A stretch of 64,000 nucleotides of DNA from Nymphalis io (GCF_905147045.1 NC_065911.1:496001-560000); one strand, 5' to 3'; positions 1-12,045 are shown, counted from the first letter of the stretch. Notes: generated by a model from the sequence alone, not told the origin. Translations and numbers: made by a program.

Positions 1-245
1 CGAGTATTTTCTTAGAAAGCCTTCAAATAATGTCCCAGCAGGTGTGGAAGCACTATCTTGCAGCTATCAAGATCCCTAAGACTCGATACAAATATTTAAA
101 CACACCGAGCAGGTCATTATTCGTGAGCGAATCTTGCCAGCGCGTTTCAGCTTTGGTCGCGTATCGTAAAGCACCATCTAGTGATGAAAGGTTTAGCTAA
201 GTTCTATGGTTGGGTTTGAGATGGCGCTAGTTTCTTTTTTATAAG
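1..245. other. Unassigned left edge
   Basis: No convincing reading frame or repeat family is seen here. The stretch precedes the 5'-truncated LINE-A and does not resemble the sequence that flanks block X elsewhere, so the pre-insertion flank cannot be identified. Confidence 0.3.
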
Positions 246-2551
246 CTCCATATAAAATTAAAACAGTATAACAACCCATTGGATAAAATAGAATTTCAAT
301 ACCTAAGAAAAGACTGTAACAAATTGATCAAACATAGTTATGACAATTACATAACGATAATTGAAAATGCAATCTCGAAGAATCCTCGGTATTTTTGGAC
401 GCATTTCAAAAACAAGCGTAAAAATTCTAGCGCCTACCTTACATCGATGGTCTATGGAAATGTCGAAGCAAAAAATAAACAAGATGTTTCGAATCTTTTT
501 GCAGTGTATTTTTCCTCCGTCTATGTAAATGACAACACATCAAACTACTGTGCACCTGATCCCAAAACTTACGTTGGTAATATATACCTATCACAAGGCG
601 ACATCGAAAAAAAATTAAAGAGGCTTGATCATAATAAAGGCGCAGGACCAGATAACATATCTCCCTACTTCCTTTCAATGTGTGCGTCTACTTTATCTTT
701 TCCATTGTATCTCATTTTTAATACATCTTTAAATACAGGAATATTTCCACAAGTTTGGAAGGAGGCGAGAATTGTACCTGTGTTTAAAAGCAATGATCCC
801 GCTTCCGTCGAAAATTATCGTCCGATATCAATCTTGTCAGCTGTGGCAAAGGTCTTCGAAAGTCTTGTACATTATAATTTAGCAGATTATCTTAAATCCC
901 ATATAAATAGTAATCAGCACGGATTCGTATCAGGAAGATCTACTAATACCAACCTTTTCACCTTTGTTACAGAAACAGTTAGAGCTGTAGATGAGGTTGA
1001 ACAAATTGATGCAATTTATACAGATTTTTCGAAGGCTTTTGATACGGTTAATCACTCTATATTATTGGAGAGATTGAGATCGTTCGGTATAACTGACACC
1101 TTACTAAAGTGGTGCACCTCTTATATTAACGCACGCCCATCTACAGTAGTTATTGATGGATATCAGTCAGTTCCATACATTGCACATTCAGGAGTACCAC
1201 AGGGATCAAATCTAGGTCCAATATTTTTTAATATATTTATAAACGAGTTACCCTTAATATTTAAACACGTTAGAGCCTACTTGTATGCTGATGATTTAAA
1301 AATAACAAAGACTATTAAAACTCACAATGACGTGACAATAGTACAGGAAGATATTGATCGCCTTGAAAACTGGTGCAAATTACATAAAATGAAATTAAAC
1401 ATCAAGAAGTGCTACCATATTCAGTTTACACGAAAAAGAAACACTATAGAAAGTGCGTACAATATATCTGGTATTACTATAAACAAGGTGCAAACTATTC
1501 GAGATTTAGGAGTTATTTTGGACTCGAAGCTTCAATTTAATACTCACGTCGAACACATTACAACATCCGCATTCAAGTCTTTGGGATTCATTTTGAGAAA
1601 CTCTAAGGAGCTACATAAGTCATATACAATCATAACTCTTTGGTTAGAAGTAAACTGGAATACTGTTCTGTTGTCTGGAGCCCTCAATATAAAAATCATA
1701 TTGATACAATCGAGAGAGTGCAAAAGAAGTTTTTAAAATTTTTACATTATAGATTTAATAACTTGAGGGGCGAACAGGACCGACTTAATAGCTACCACTT
1801 ACTGTCCTTGAATTGTCGAAGAAAACTTTTAGATCTAACGTTTCTACACAAATTATTAAATAATAAAATTGATTGCCCACAAATCCTCTCTATGATTGGT
1901 TTTAACGTGCCTTTCAGAATACCTAGATACAAGTCACCGTTATTTGTAACAACTAAACAAAAAACCAACCTAGGAAAAAATTCACCAATAAACAGACCAG
2001 CTAGGACGTATAACGAGCTATCGACTGGTATCAATGAACTAGACATCTTGCATGATAGTAACTACTCCTTTAAAAATAAAATAAAATTGCCTCACATCTA
2101 AAACACTTTGCATAGAATATAAATAAATAGTTATGATGTTATGTTATCTGCTTTTTTCTGTGTTTTTTTTATATGTTTTTTTTTTATATCGTGAAAATTT
2201 TTTTTAAATACTTGTGAACAATTTTTTGACACCATTACTTTGTTACTTTGATTATTCAATGGAATTCTTATATAGTTTTATTAGCTTTTTTTCTTTTTTA
2301 CAATTTTTATTTTTTACATAAATTAAGATAAATCCTGTATTTTGTAAGCATGTTTTTTTACGCAATTGAATATCTATTATTTTTATTAATGTAACTCTGT
2401 TAGTCGATGATTGCCTATAACAAATTGCATGCTGTAATTACCTGTAAGTAAAAGAACAATTGAAATGTATTACTAAAAATTACTGCTGTACACGAATTAT
2501 TGTATCTTTTGTTGGTAGTTCTAAACTAAAATAATAAAAAAAAAAAAAAAA
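246..2551 (+). mobile_element. LINE-A: 5'-truncated non-LTR retrotransposon
   Basis: A LINE body lacking its endonuclease end. It contains reverse transcriptase coding, a roughly 430-bp AT-rich 3' UTR and a poly-A tract at about 2534-2551. The tail abuts the tip of block X, so the element was inserted into or next to that block. The 5' boundary near 246 is approximate because no second copy exists in the window. The reverse transcriptase resembles the Jockey/CR1 group; the exact clade is not certain. Confidence 0.8.
279..2101 (+). pseudogene. LINE-A reverse transcriptase, frameshifted
   Basis: The first frame (279-1736) shows the palm-domain motifs of a LINE reverse transcriptase: DFSKAFD at about residue 249, GVPQGSNLGP at about 305 and YADD at 336-339. 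After about position 1636 the homologous reading moves to another frame (VRSKLEYCSVVW, up to 2101), so one indel separates palm and thumb regions. The endonuclease domain is absent through 5' truncation. The apparent start at 279 is only the first open codon of the truncated copy. The product would copy element RNA at a nicked target, but this copy cannot make a whole enzyme. Confidence 0.85.
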
Positions 2552-5500
2552 GACATAGCCCTATTTAGGGGGAAAACCCCCAAGTTGGCAACACTGTATA
2601 AAAAAATGTGGACCATCCATATAAACTTTCATATATTTAACACTAGCGGACAATTTTTTAATAAACCATCATATGTGATCGAGCAAATTTTCACTCATAA
2701 CTCATTTTTATTCAGTCAGTTAATTAATCAGTGTCAGAGTTTTTATTACGTATATAACATACATGCAAAACGTCTATGCTTATGTATAAATAATATTGCA
2801 ATATATAAAGGCTTATATATATATATATGAAAATATAATATGGAACTAATGGCTTCTTATGTATGTACACACATACATCCAATTTCTAGTTAATATTAAA
2901 TAATTATATGACTAGATTTATGGAATAACGTACATACACAATGTATATTACATCTTGGTTCTCAATGTTGGTGGCACATTGACAATATAAATGATGGTTA
3001 ATATTTCTAAAAATGCCAATGACGCGGTGGAGAATTACCACCAAAATTACATTAGCCTTCCTATTCGAAATTAAAAAGAGAAACAGAAATCGCAACAGTA
3101 AAAGGTTATAAGTCTTTATATTTGAAAATATGTACATTCAAAAACATTAAATTCTTAGTTATACCATGTTTGCCTATCTACCCTTCCGTGACGCCACGGT
3201 GACAGGACTATGATAATCTTATCGTATGTTAAATTGTTACAATAATAACTTATTTAGAAGTTAGTTGACTTAAAATTTCAAATAAACTGAAATTTAAATT
3301 AAATATTATTATTTAAAATCAAAATAGCACTATGTACGTGTTAATATTGTATTTAATACACCTTTTACAATTAGTTGAAATGTATATTTAGTATATTCCA
3401 ATCGTAGGAGTAAATATAAACTAACTTTATTTTTCCATATCCTGTGATAGTCGCTAATAGCTCAGCTTAACTACTTTCTCGAATAAAACGCAATTTTTTC
3501 GCAAATCCATAATGAATATCACAGATAACTCAAAATCTCGACCAATGATATCGCGCCAATTCAATGTCGGTTGTTAATTTGCCTTTGTCTACTCTTGTGG
3601 CTTTAATACACTAGTTATTTTCTATTTAAATGAAATAACATATTTATATGCATACATATATAACGTAACTGTTTTTAAAATGATAATCACACCCCAAGGA
3701 ACAAATCTTTAGGTTTGTATTTTTTTTTTTTGTTAATGGTAGCTCTTACAATGCCGATTTTACTTTAGACGATATGACATTGACTTTTTATGATTTGTAT
3801 TAATAAATATTTTTATAGCTATCTGTGGCATCGATATTAATTAAACTACAATAATATTAAACAAAATTTAATAAAAGCAATTAATGGTTGAATAAGATTT
3901 TTTTTAAACAAAGATAATTAGTATCATTTACGTTTTTGTCTAAGAAAACGTGTCGCGTTAAAAGTTATTTTTTAAATAAAAAAACATATTCAAACCTTTA
4001 CTAACCTGATTATTATATTACACATAACAAATTTAAAAAAATTGCAGCATAAAATAATGTTAATTATATATAAATTAAAAAATAAACATCCAGGTATTTA
4101 GGTATAAGTTGTAATAACTCGGTCATATTTTTTTGAGAACTTCAGGCATTATAAGCACGAAATATTCCCGTCAATCATATTCTGATCAGTTATAAATATA
4201 AATGAAATTTCGTCTATTACCTAACTTATGCAATACTAAATTTGAATATGTACCAAAACAAAATTATATATTACTATTTTGGTAAATTTTTACAAAATTC
4301 AAGCGATTCATCACTGCTTGAAAATTATATTTTATTCTTATTAGGCGCCATTTTGAATATATAAGGAATGGCCTGTGTTTAAGACTCTGCGGCAACATGA
4401 ATGGAAAAAAATACCGCTAAGCTAAATAACAATAATTATGAAAAGAATAGCAGACCTAACATCAGAAATAGCATTTGAGTGATAACCATCCTCCAGAATA
4501 TTAAAAAATGCTCCGTTATGTCATATTCTGTTATTTTGAAAAGACCCCATTTTCAAATTCGTATTGTGTTATTTAAATTTATTGAAATATTAAATATTTT
4601 TAAACATAATCATGACGCCATTTTAAATTTCAATTTTGGCGCGATTCATATTATTGTATTGTTGTATACATATCTTTTGTCGAAGTATTTAAATTTTGTA
4701 CATTAAATCTAAATGATTTTTCTAGTTCCTGTAAGCTGATATGACTTGCTATTTTAAGTTAAATATACGTATTTATGTAACAAAAACGTAAGACATTTTT
4801 AAGTGACACCATTTTGAAATTCAAAAATATTTATGGGAACAAAATTAATTAAATAATTTGCTGTTTCGTTTTTCATCTGTAAAAACAATTGTAAGTAAAT
4901 ATTTTAATTTATAATTTGTATGAACTAAAAATACCTAAAAAGTAATCCTACTAAAAAAATGTATATTTATAAGTGTATTTTTTACATTTACTCTATATTT
5001 ATCATCAAATTTGTATTATATATATATTCCACTAAGATTCATTTTAACTTTTATCTTCTTCTTAACGACTTTAAAATTTTCTTACATATCTTATTGTTTA
5101 TACAATAATAGTCCTTATTGCATAAATTTTAAGTACGTATTTTATTAGATCTCTTTGCCTCAAAGTATTAATTAATCCGAATTAATTTAATTTGATAAAG
5201 TAATGGTAAGCGATGAAATGATGGTGTAAAATAATTAATTGTGTATTATCTGTGGCAGTTCGCTTAGATTATTAATTTGAAACGTGTGTTTCTTTAATTT
5301 TTTAATTTTGTCAGAGTAAACGGCCAGTTTTAATAAAAGTTAGCTTCGTGTCATCGATTTATGAAAATTTTAGGGTGTTATTAGACTAAATTAATCTTTT
5401 TATTTAATTATGCTTTGAATAAAACGTGTGATTGTGACTTAAAAAAAATAAAACAATGTTTTTTACTGACTTAGAAAAATGTTATATATTAGCAAAGATT

Positions 5501-6237
5501 AAAAAAAAATTTAAATCGGTCATTCAATATTAAAAAAAAAATTAAAACATTTTTTAGCACATCATTAGACTATAATAAAAATAATTAAAGTATGTTGGAT
5601 TTTTTATTTAAAATCTTTATAATTTAAGCTACACTTTGTAAAAAATAAATTGGCAATTATTGTGTCAACCCGCGTTCATAAGAAAGTTTCACGACAATGC
5701 GTGCTTGCTGAGTTGGTGATAATTAATCAAGTAGACTTATAAGTACATTCGAATTATTTCACAAAGGTTTAAAGCTACTAGTTGTGGATATATGCAGATT
5801 CTACCAAGAAGAACTGAACCAAAGAAAGAAACTCAATAGTAAATCTTGTAGCGTTAATCGAATTCCATACATTAGTAATATCATAAATATCATTGTACCC
5901 ATTTAGTCGATTATATGATTTAATTAATGATTAAACGAATTTACCATAATGTCCAGCATAATGTTACATGTAGTAGACACTAGATGTCGCCAGTCTGCAC
6001 TGTTTTTGGATTTTTTATTATAGTAGCACAACTTGGTGCTGGTGCCGATTTCTACTATCTTCATTATGTTCAGAGCATCTTCTTTGCAAATATTGATATT
6101 TGAGTATCAATAGATAGTTAATATTTGTCTCTGGTCAGACACTCTCTGTCCAATAAAAAATAATTTATTATAAGGGAAATGGTAAATGGGGGGGTTGAGA
6201 TGCTAATCTATTCTCTTCAAAGTCCTCGTATAATTAT
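2552..6237 (+). repeat. Block X, copy 1 (AT-rich, non-coding)
   Basis: About 3.7 kb of AT-rich DNA without a credible gene. It reappears inverted at 20428-24170, and its last part (4570-6595) reappears inverted at 57530-59594. The left tip carries a GGGGGAAAACCCCC hairpin. A (TA)n tract lies near 2816-2828 and a decayed S1-like SINE near 2930-3070. Compared with copy 2 it lacks about 320 bp around 3730-3780, a loss flanked by direct repeats containing ATCGGCATT. The short ORFs here are chance. Confidence 0.8.
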
Positions 6238-6595
6238 GACTGCCTCGTTGGTATAGTGGCTTGATGTAAGGCAGACCCCCTCCAGGTCAATTCCCAGGTC
6301 GGGCAAATAAAAAAAGCTATTGGGTTTGTCTGTCAGAAAATTCAGAGTAGCAGCCCGGAGTCTGGAAGTTGGAAATGTGTACACTCCCGTGCCTCGGAAA
6401 GCACTTAAAGCTGATGGTCCTGCGCCTGAACTCTTTCCGGTCGTATCGGATTGCCGTCCCATCGGATTATGAGAGTTAGGGAATAGGGAGTGCACCTGTG
6501 TTTGCGCACACACTATAATATCTCCTGCGTATTTGGCTATTCAATCTTGAGATTGGCCGCCGTAGCCGAAATCGGTCTGGAGGACATTATTATTA
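6238..6595 (+). mobile_element. SINE S4
   Basis: The head reads like a tRNA (TGCCTCGTTGGTATAGTGG A-box-like region, then CAATTCCCAGGTCGGG as B box). A conserved body and a (TTA)n tail follow. The same SINE lies at 11500, 37740, 57520 and 62475. Confidence 0.75.
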
Positions 6596-6602
6596 TAATT
6601 CA

Positions 6603-6925
6603 ATTATAGATTAAAAGAGTCAATTAGTTTCTGTTAGGATTACAGTGTTAATGTAACAGGACATCATAAACAGTGTGTCGGTCTCACCGAACGGTTAGAT
6701 TAAAACTGTAAAACTCCTGGTACATTAACACTGTAATCCTAACTGAAACTAATTGACTCTTTTAATCTAATCGTTCGGTGAGACCGACTCACTGTTTATG
6801 ATCTCCTGGTACATTAACACTGTTATCCTAACTGAAACTAATTGACTCCTTTAATCTAATCGTTCGGTGAAACCGTCTCACTGTTTATGTTCTCCTGGTA
6901 CATTAACAACGTAATCCTAATTCTG
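6603..6925. repeat. 89-bp satellite, short array with an inverted first unit
   Basis: The unit contains ATCGTTCGGTGAGACCGAC and CTCCTGGTACATTAACACTG. The first unit (6603-6704) is on the minus strand and the next two or three are on the plus strand, so there is a head-to-head switch near 6710. Confidence 0.85.
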
Positions 6926-7203
6926 AATATTTGAAACTAATAATAATAATATCCTGGGACATTTTTCACACACGGCCATCTGATCCCAAATTAAGCTTGT
7001 ACAAAACTCGTGCTATGGAAACCAGACAACTGATATACTACATATACTACTTTTCTTTTGTAAATACATACTTATACAGAAAATTACACTCAGACTCAGG
7101 ACAAACAGACATGTTCATGCACACAAATGTCTGTCCTGGGTGGGAATCGAAACCAAAACGTTCGGCGTGAAAAGGCAAGTATCTACCAACCGCGCTCAAC
7201 GTC
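6926..7203 (-). mobile_element. SINE S3
   Basis: tRNA-derived SINE with B box GGTTCGATTCC (here slightly decayed), read on the minus strand. Its tail is the TAATAATAAT tract at 6940-6952. It interrupts the satellite array. Confidence 0.75.
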
Positions 7204-8101
7204 TAGTCAAAATTAACTCTTTTAATCTAATCGTTCGGTAAGACCGACTCACTGTTTATGATCTCCTAGTACATAAACACTGTAATCCTATCTTAAACTA
7301 ATTTACCCTTTTAATCTAATCGTTCGGTGTGACCGACACACTGTTTATGATCTCCTGGTACATTAACACTGTAATCCTAACTGAAACTAATAAACTCTTT
7401 TAATCTAATCGTTCGGTGAGACCGAATCACTGTTTATGATCTCCTGGTACATTAACACTGTAATCATAACTGGAACTAATTGACTCTTTTAATCTAATCG
7501 TTCGGTGAGACCGTCTCACTGTTTATGATCTCCTGGTACATTAACATTGTAATAATAACTGAAACTAATTGACTCTTTTAATCTAATCGTTCGGTAAGAC
7601 CGACACACTGTTTATGATCTCCTGGTACATTAACACTGTAATCCTAACTGGACCTAATTGACTCTTTTAATCTAATCGTTCGGTGAGACCGACTTATGTT
7701 TATGATCTCCTGGTACATTAACACTGTAATCCTAACTGGACCTAATTGACTCTTTTAATCTAATCGTTCGGTGAGACCGACTCACTGTTTATGATCTCCT
7801 GGTACATTAACACTGTAATCCTAACTGGAACTAATTGACTCTTTTAATCTAATCGTTCGGTGAGACCGACTCGCTGTTTATGATCTCCTGGTACATTAAC
7901 ACTGTAATCCTAACTGAAACTAATTGACTCTTTTAAACTAATCGTTCGGTGAGACCGACTCACTGTTTATGATCTCCTGGTACATTAACACTGTAATCCT
8001 AACTAAAACTAATTGACTCTTTTAACCTAATCGTTCGGTGAAACCGTCTCACTGTTTATGTTCTCCTGGTACATTAACAACGTAATCCTAATTCTAAATC
8101 T
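7204..8101 (+). repeat. 89-bp satellite, longest array (about 10 units)
   Basis: Successive GGTACATTAACAC landmarks at about 7801, 7890 and 7979 give a period of 89 bp. Units differ by scattered substitutions. The array ends in the same divergent half-unit and S3 tail seen at 6905 and 17145, suggesting that array and SINE were duplicated together. Confidence 0.9.
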
Positions 8102-8262
8102 TTGAAACTAATAATAATAATATCCTGGGACATTTTTCACACACGGCCATCTGATCCCAAATTAAGCTTGTACAAAACTCGTGCTATGGAAACCTGACAA
8201 CTGATATACTACATATACTACTTTTCTTTTGTAAATACATACTTATACATACATATTTATAT
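8102..8262 (-). mobile_element. SINE S3, head missing
   Basis: The tail and body match the S3 at 6926-7203, but the copy stops at about 8262 where inverted satellite begins. Confidence 0.7.
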
Positions 8263-8388
8263 AGAGATCATAAACAGTGAGTCGGTCTCACCGAACGATT
8301 AGATTAAAAGAGTCAATTAGTTCCAGTTAGGATTACAGTGTTAATGTACCAGGAGATCATAAACAGTGAGTCGGTCTCACCGAACGCG
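8263..8388 (-). repeat. 89-bp satellite, inverted units joined to gene sequence
   Basis: About 1.4 satellite units on the minus strand run straight into sequence just upstream of the GTPBP-like exon. The other copy of that exon (42.4 kb) has satellite at the same junction, so the association predates the duplication. Confidence 0.85.
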
Positions 8389-8442
8389 GATGGCATTAAT
8401 CGAAATAAGATCAATGTTAAATATATTCGATTTGGCCCTCAG

Positions 8443-8575
8443 AACATCCGACGCCGACGATTCCGGCGACGAGTGCTACGGGAGTCTACCCCCGGAGCCT
8501 CGTTTCGGGAACGTCGAGTACAAACTGCAGCTGGTCTCGCCGTGCGAGCGACGCTTCCAGCACCTGGTGACGCAA
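8443..8575 (+). pseudogene. GTPBP1/2-like: GTPBP1/2-like GTPase, pre-GTPase exon (copy A)
   Basis: Acceptor CCTCAG and donor GTGAAT bound 133 bp, one base plus 44 codons. The peptide contains GNVEYKLQLVSP and RRFQHLVTQ, which match the conserved start of the GTPBP1/GTPBP2 family just ahead of its GTPase domain. The start phase fits the donor of the acidic exon at 43540 (minus strand), linking those pieces as one gene. Here the exon is intact; its copy at 42.4 kb is broken by a LINE. The exon expected between this one and the P-loop exon was not found, so copy A is a fragment. These proteins are GTPases related to eEF1A and are thought to act in mRNA surveillance and ribosome rescue. Confidence 0.8.
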
Positions 8576-8599
8576 GTGAATATTAAATATATAACATTA

Positions 8600-8884
8600 T
8601 ATATAACTTAAGTAGCTAACTGGGTAGGTATCACCCACTCATCAGATATTCTACCGCAAAACAGCAGTACTTGGTATTGTTGTGTTCCGGTTTGAAGGGT
8701 GAGTGAGACAGTATAATTACAGGCACAAGGGACATAACGTCTCAGTTCCCAAGGTTGGTGGCGCATTTGCGATGTAAGCGATGGTTAACATTTCTTACAA
8801 TGCCTATGTCTATGGGCGTTAGTGACCACTTACCATCAGGTGGCCCATATGCTCGTCCGCTTTCCTATTCTATAAAAAAAAAAT
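8600..8884 (+). mobile_element. SINE S1
   Basis: Begins CTGGGTAGGTATCACCC and ends TTCCTATTCTATAAAAAAAA. This is the most frequent SINE in the window. It lies in the intron after the copy A exon, and a matching S1 lies at the equivalent place in copy B (39816-40088). Confidence 0.8.
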
Positions 8885-9334
8885 ACCTTGGATATCACAC
8901 AACGGTTATTAATTGATATAAAACAAACACTTTATTAGGAAAACATTTTCCTTGTTCGAAATATTTTATTAAATCACGAAAGTTTTAAAAATATGTTAAT
9001 TTTGACTGTTAACGCTGATAAAACGCAACCACGAGCTACAGTGTGTGCTTTCATACAGACCCTGTGGTCTTGACAGCTCAACGCCACGAGGTAATTCATT
9101 TTATAACACGGATTAAAAAAAAACAATAGCGTTTTTATATGTCGTTTAAGCAGTATATATGTATATTCAATTTGAGCGTATAATACAAACAATTTTATTG
9201 AGGTTGTGCTCGTGAAATATATCGATGCGATGCTCGTAGTTCCACTCGGGGCCGATAGGTGGCGCCGTTTCGAGTGACGTACAACGTTAAGCGGCATGTC
9301 AAAAGCATAATAATACCATAGCACAAGCTTTGTA
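8885..9334. other. No feature seen
   Basis: AT-rich intron-like sequence. A 116-codon minus-strand ORF (8974-9324) has no recognisable motif and is treated as chance. Confidence 0.4.
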
Positions 9335-9412
9335 CAAGCTTAATTTGGGATCAGATGGCCGTGTGTGAAAAATGTCCCAGGATATTATTATTATAATAAT
9401 GCCCCGGATACA
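9335..9412 (+). mobile_element. SINE S3 fragment
   Basis: Only the 3' end is present (TTAATTTGGGATCAGATGGC through to a TTATTATTAT tail). Confidence 0.65.
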
Positions 9413-9487
9413 CACGTGTGGAGCTGTTAGTTAGCGAATCGTTTAATTAAAATGAATTTTGATAGGCGATTGACATTCAGCGAGATA

Positions 9488-9588
9488 ATTTTTTTTTTTT
9501 ATAGAATAGGAAGGCGGACGAGCATATGGGCCACCCGATGGGAAGTGGTCATCGACGTCCATAGGCATTGGCATTGTAAGAAATGTTA
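9488..9588 (-). mobile_element. SINE S1 fragment
   Basis: A poly-T tract followed by the S1 3' end on the minus strand (GGAAGGCGGACGAGCATATG). Confidence 0.65.
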
Positions 9589-9950
9589 ATCTTGACTCGG
9601 AATCTAATAATATTATAAATTCATGAAGAATGTTAAATCATGTTGTCGTTAGAAAACTATAAATAGGATAACGAATAAATTAAAATAACATATATACATA
9701 TAACGAAGCACTTTAGTTTATTAATGGACTCCGTATTTATTTGTTTCATTGTCGACGAGTCGATATTTTTTATCGAATATCGGGACTTTTTTTAGCCGAT
9801 GCTTTCAGCACTTACATGATAAATAATTATAGGTTATGAATAATAAAAACTGGAAAATCATATTATCTTATTTATCTTATATTTATCATATCACATATTA
9901 TCTTATTTATTTATTTGATAATTCTATCTCTGTCTAAACCTGTCTACGCT
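9589..9950. other. No feature seen
   Basis: AT-rich intron-like DNA ahead of the P-loop exon. No repeat of the four SINE families and no open frame of note. Confidence 0.4.
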
Positions 9951-9954
9951 ACAG

Positions 9955-10066
9955 TACGTACTCGGTTCGCAGCTGGCGGACACGCAGCAGAGCGTCGAGC
10001 TGCGGGTCGCGGTGATGGGGGCGAACGAGGCGGGCAAGTCGACGCTCATAAGCGTTCTCACTCAAG
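9955..10066 (+). pseudogene. GTPBP1/2-like: GTPBP1/2-like GTPase, P-loop exon (copy A)
   Basis: Acceptor CTACAG and donor GTACGT bound 112 bp, 37 codons plus one base. The peptide has ELRVAVMGANEAGKSTLISV, a good GxxxxGK(S/T) nucleotide-binding loop in the family position. The one-base end phase fits the next exon of the gene (GELDNGRG, minus strand 39352-39467). It is the only P-loop exon in the window, and copy B lacks it. The sequence itself is undamaged, but the flanking exons on this strand are missing. Confidence 0.85.
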
Positions 10067-10127
10067 GTACGTTCGTTATTATCTTGTTGAAGTCGTGAGT
10101 TCTAGTAACTAAATTAAATATTGAATA

Positions 10128-10270
10128 TTTAATTACAGGCACAAGGGACATAACATCTTAGTTCCCAAGGTTGGTGGCGCATTGGCGATGTAAGCGATGG
10201 TTAACATTTCTTGCAATGCCAATGTCTATGGGCGTTGGTGACCACTTACCATCAGGTGGCCCATATGCTA
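10128..10270 (+). mobile_element. SINE S1 fragment
   Basis: Middle and 3' part of S1 (ACAGGCACAAGGGACATAAC to GGCCCATATGCT), cut before its A tail where block Y begins. Confidence 0.7.
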
Positions 10271-10859
10271 TAAGAACAATCCCCCACCCACTTGCAAAGC
10301 CCGCGCAAACACCACTGCACTTTGATGTGCTTAATTAATGGGCACATTGTCAGGAGATCTGCTTTTATGGGATGAAGTATTGCTATGTATATCCATCAAC
10401 CCGCATTGAAACTGCAATTTAGAGCTCCAAATCACAAGTGGAGGGGAGGGCTTAGCCCAGCAGAGGCGTTATTTTTTTATAATAAGTAAATAGAAAAGAA
10501 AAGTAAAAGTAAGTTGTACACTAGAAGTGAGATTTGGAAGCATGTAAAGACATTGTTTGCGCCTGAACTCTCTCTAATATTCACCCTGGGATTTTATGTA
10601 AATGTCTATGTCCCACGGCTGGGCTAATCCCTCCCTCTTCTCCCTTTATGAGGAGCTTATTCCAATACGCTGTTCCAATTTAGTGGTGCTAATCTGGGTT
10701 TTAACACGCTATCATTGGTAACGATTTACACATTCTATTCACTACCATCTCGGTTCTCAATAGGATTAAGAGTGTGTGGGAATAGAGACTGTCTGTGCTT
10801 GCACGCACACACGAGTACCATTATTAGTCCCGTGCAGTTGTCTAAACCGTTCGTATCCG

Positions 10860-11104
10860 TAACAGCCTGTGAATGTCCCACTGCTGGGCTAAAGGCGGGT
10901 TGGTGGAATACACATGTGGCAGAATTTCAGTGAAATAAGACACATGCAGGTTTCTTTACGATGTTTTCCTTCACCTTCAAGCAGAGATGAATTATAATCA
11001 CAAATTAAGCACATGAAAATTCAGTGGTGCTTGCCCGGGTTTGAACTCACGATCATTGGTTAAGATTCAGGCGTTCTTACCACTGGGACATCTCGGCTAC
11101 AAGT
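10860..11104 (-). mobile_element. SINE S2, internally deleted
   Basis: Minus-strand S2 with the GGGTTTGAACTCACGATCAT B-box region near 11036. It lacks the middle part around the GGAGCAGCGTGGTGG segment. The same deletion occurs in the copies at 38490 and 63155, so it was present before block Y was duplicated. Confidence 0.7.
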
Positions 11105-11203
11105 TGTCTAAACATCTTTATCTAGTTTTCATACTCATTTTTCAATTATATTAATCTTTGTAAAAGCTTCCGTTATTCTATTATCCAGTTGTATGATGGC
11201 GTA

Positions 11204-11358
11204 TGTTACACCCCGTTAACGATAGATGGCGCTCATTCGAAATGTCACATTCCTGAATCGCGCTGTCTAGATATTCGCTACGGAGTATATATAGTGTAGA
11301 AGTGATTGTTCTTGTAATCTAATAAATTGTAGTTTCATTTACCTAATCCCAGGTATCA
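11204..11358 (+). mobile_element. Possible solo LTR
   Basis: Starts TGTTACACCCCGTTAACG and ends CCCAGGTATCA. Inside lie GTATATATAG (TATA-like) and AATAAA. TG...CA ends and this layout suit a solo LTR, but I see no clean target-site duplication. Copies lie at 38230-38390, 62980-63140 and 63660-63830. Confidence 0.35.
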
Positions 11359-11365
11359 GTGTTGC

Positions 11366-11480
11366 AGAACTATCGATAGTTTGACCTCGAAAACTATTAT
11401 CGACAGTACTTCCGAAAGTATCGTCTTGTGTCAATATTGTCGATATTATCGATAGTTACTATAGCTCTCTGTTCACAATA
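11366..11480. repeat. TATCGATA-rich cluster
   Basis: Several ACTATCGATAGTT-like palindromes and partial CGATA motifs lie within about 110 bp. The cluster is repeated in each block Y copy, and a diverged version is at 37035-37120. Confidence 0.6.
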
Positions 11481-11499
11481 CTATTGATAACTCGTTTGC

Positions 11500-11910
11500 C
11501 TGCCTCGTTGATCTAGTGGCTTGATATAAGACCGCAGACCCCGGAGCTCCTGGGTTCAATTCCCAGACCGCAGACCCCGGAGCTCCTGGGTTCAATTCCC
11601 AGGTCGGGCCAATAAAAAATTATTGGGTTTTTCTGTCAGAAAATTCTCAGTATCAGCCCGGAGTCTGGAAGTTGGAAGTGTGTACACTCCCGTGCCTCCG
11701 AAAGCACTTAAAGTCGTTGGTCCTGCGCCTGAACTCTTTCCGGTCGTTTCGGATCGCCGTCCCATCGGATTATGATAGTTAGGGAACAGAGAGTACACCT
11801 GTGTTTGCGCACACACTTGTGCACTATAATATCTCCTGCGTAGTTGGCTAATCTCTCTTGAGATTGGCCGCCGTGGCCGAAATCGGTCTGGAGGACATTA
11901 TTATTATTAA
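11500..11910 (+). mobile_element. SINE S4 with a duplicated tRNA-like head
   Basis: The S4 head (CGCAGACCCCGGAGCTCCTG plus the B box) occurs twice in tandem at about 11531-11604, then the usual body and tail follow. Confidence 0.8.
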
Positions 11911-12045
11911 TACTATTGATAACAACAATCCATAGGTATTCATTCGATAGTAACGATTTAATAAAACTTCATTAATAATAGTGTTGTTACTGGGCCTACT
12001 ACATTACTTATCTTGAGAAAGCAATAATAATATAATAATAATAAT

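Larger units (their letters stand above)
10271..12045 (+). repeat. Block Y, copy 1
   Basis: Matches 37620-39320 in inverted orientation and continues beyond the R4/Dong insertion (16456-16727). It is a composite of SINEs S2 and S4, a TATCGATA-rich piece and a possible solo LTR. It lies just downstream of the P-loop exon here, and in copy B it lies between the exons at 36974 and 39352. Confidence 0.8.

Noticed and set aside
4479..4706. ORF of 75 codons conserved in block X copies (also 19988-20170 and 21671-21898)
   Set aside because: Its conservation follows from recent duplication of the whole block; composition is that of AT-rich non-coding DNA and one copy is shortened.
6217..6513. ORFs of about 60-100 codons starting MCAQTQVHSLFPN (also at 11592, 57572, 62559)
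   Set aside because: They are translations of the S4 SINE body.
7204..8101. Regular repeats that could suggest a CRISPR array
   Set aside because: The 89-bp units are contiguous with no unique spacers; this is a tandem satellite in eukaryotic DNA.
8974..9324. 116-codon minus-strand ORF
   Set aside because: No motif, no second copy and AT-rich intron context.
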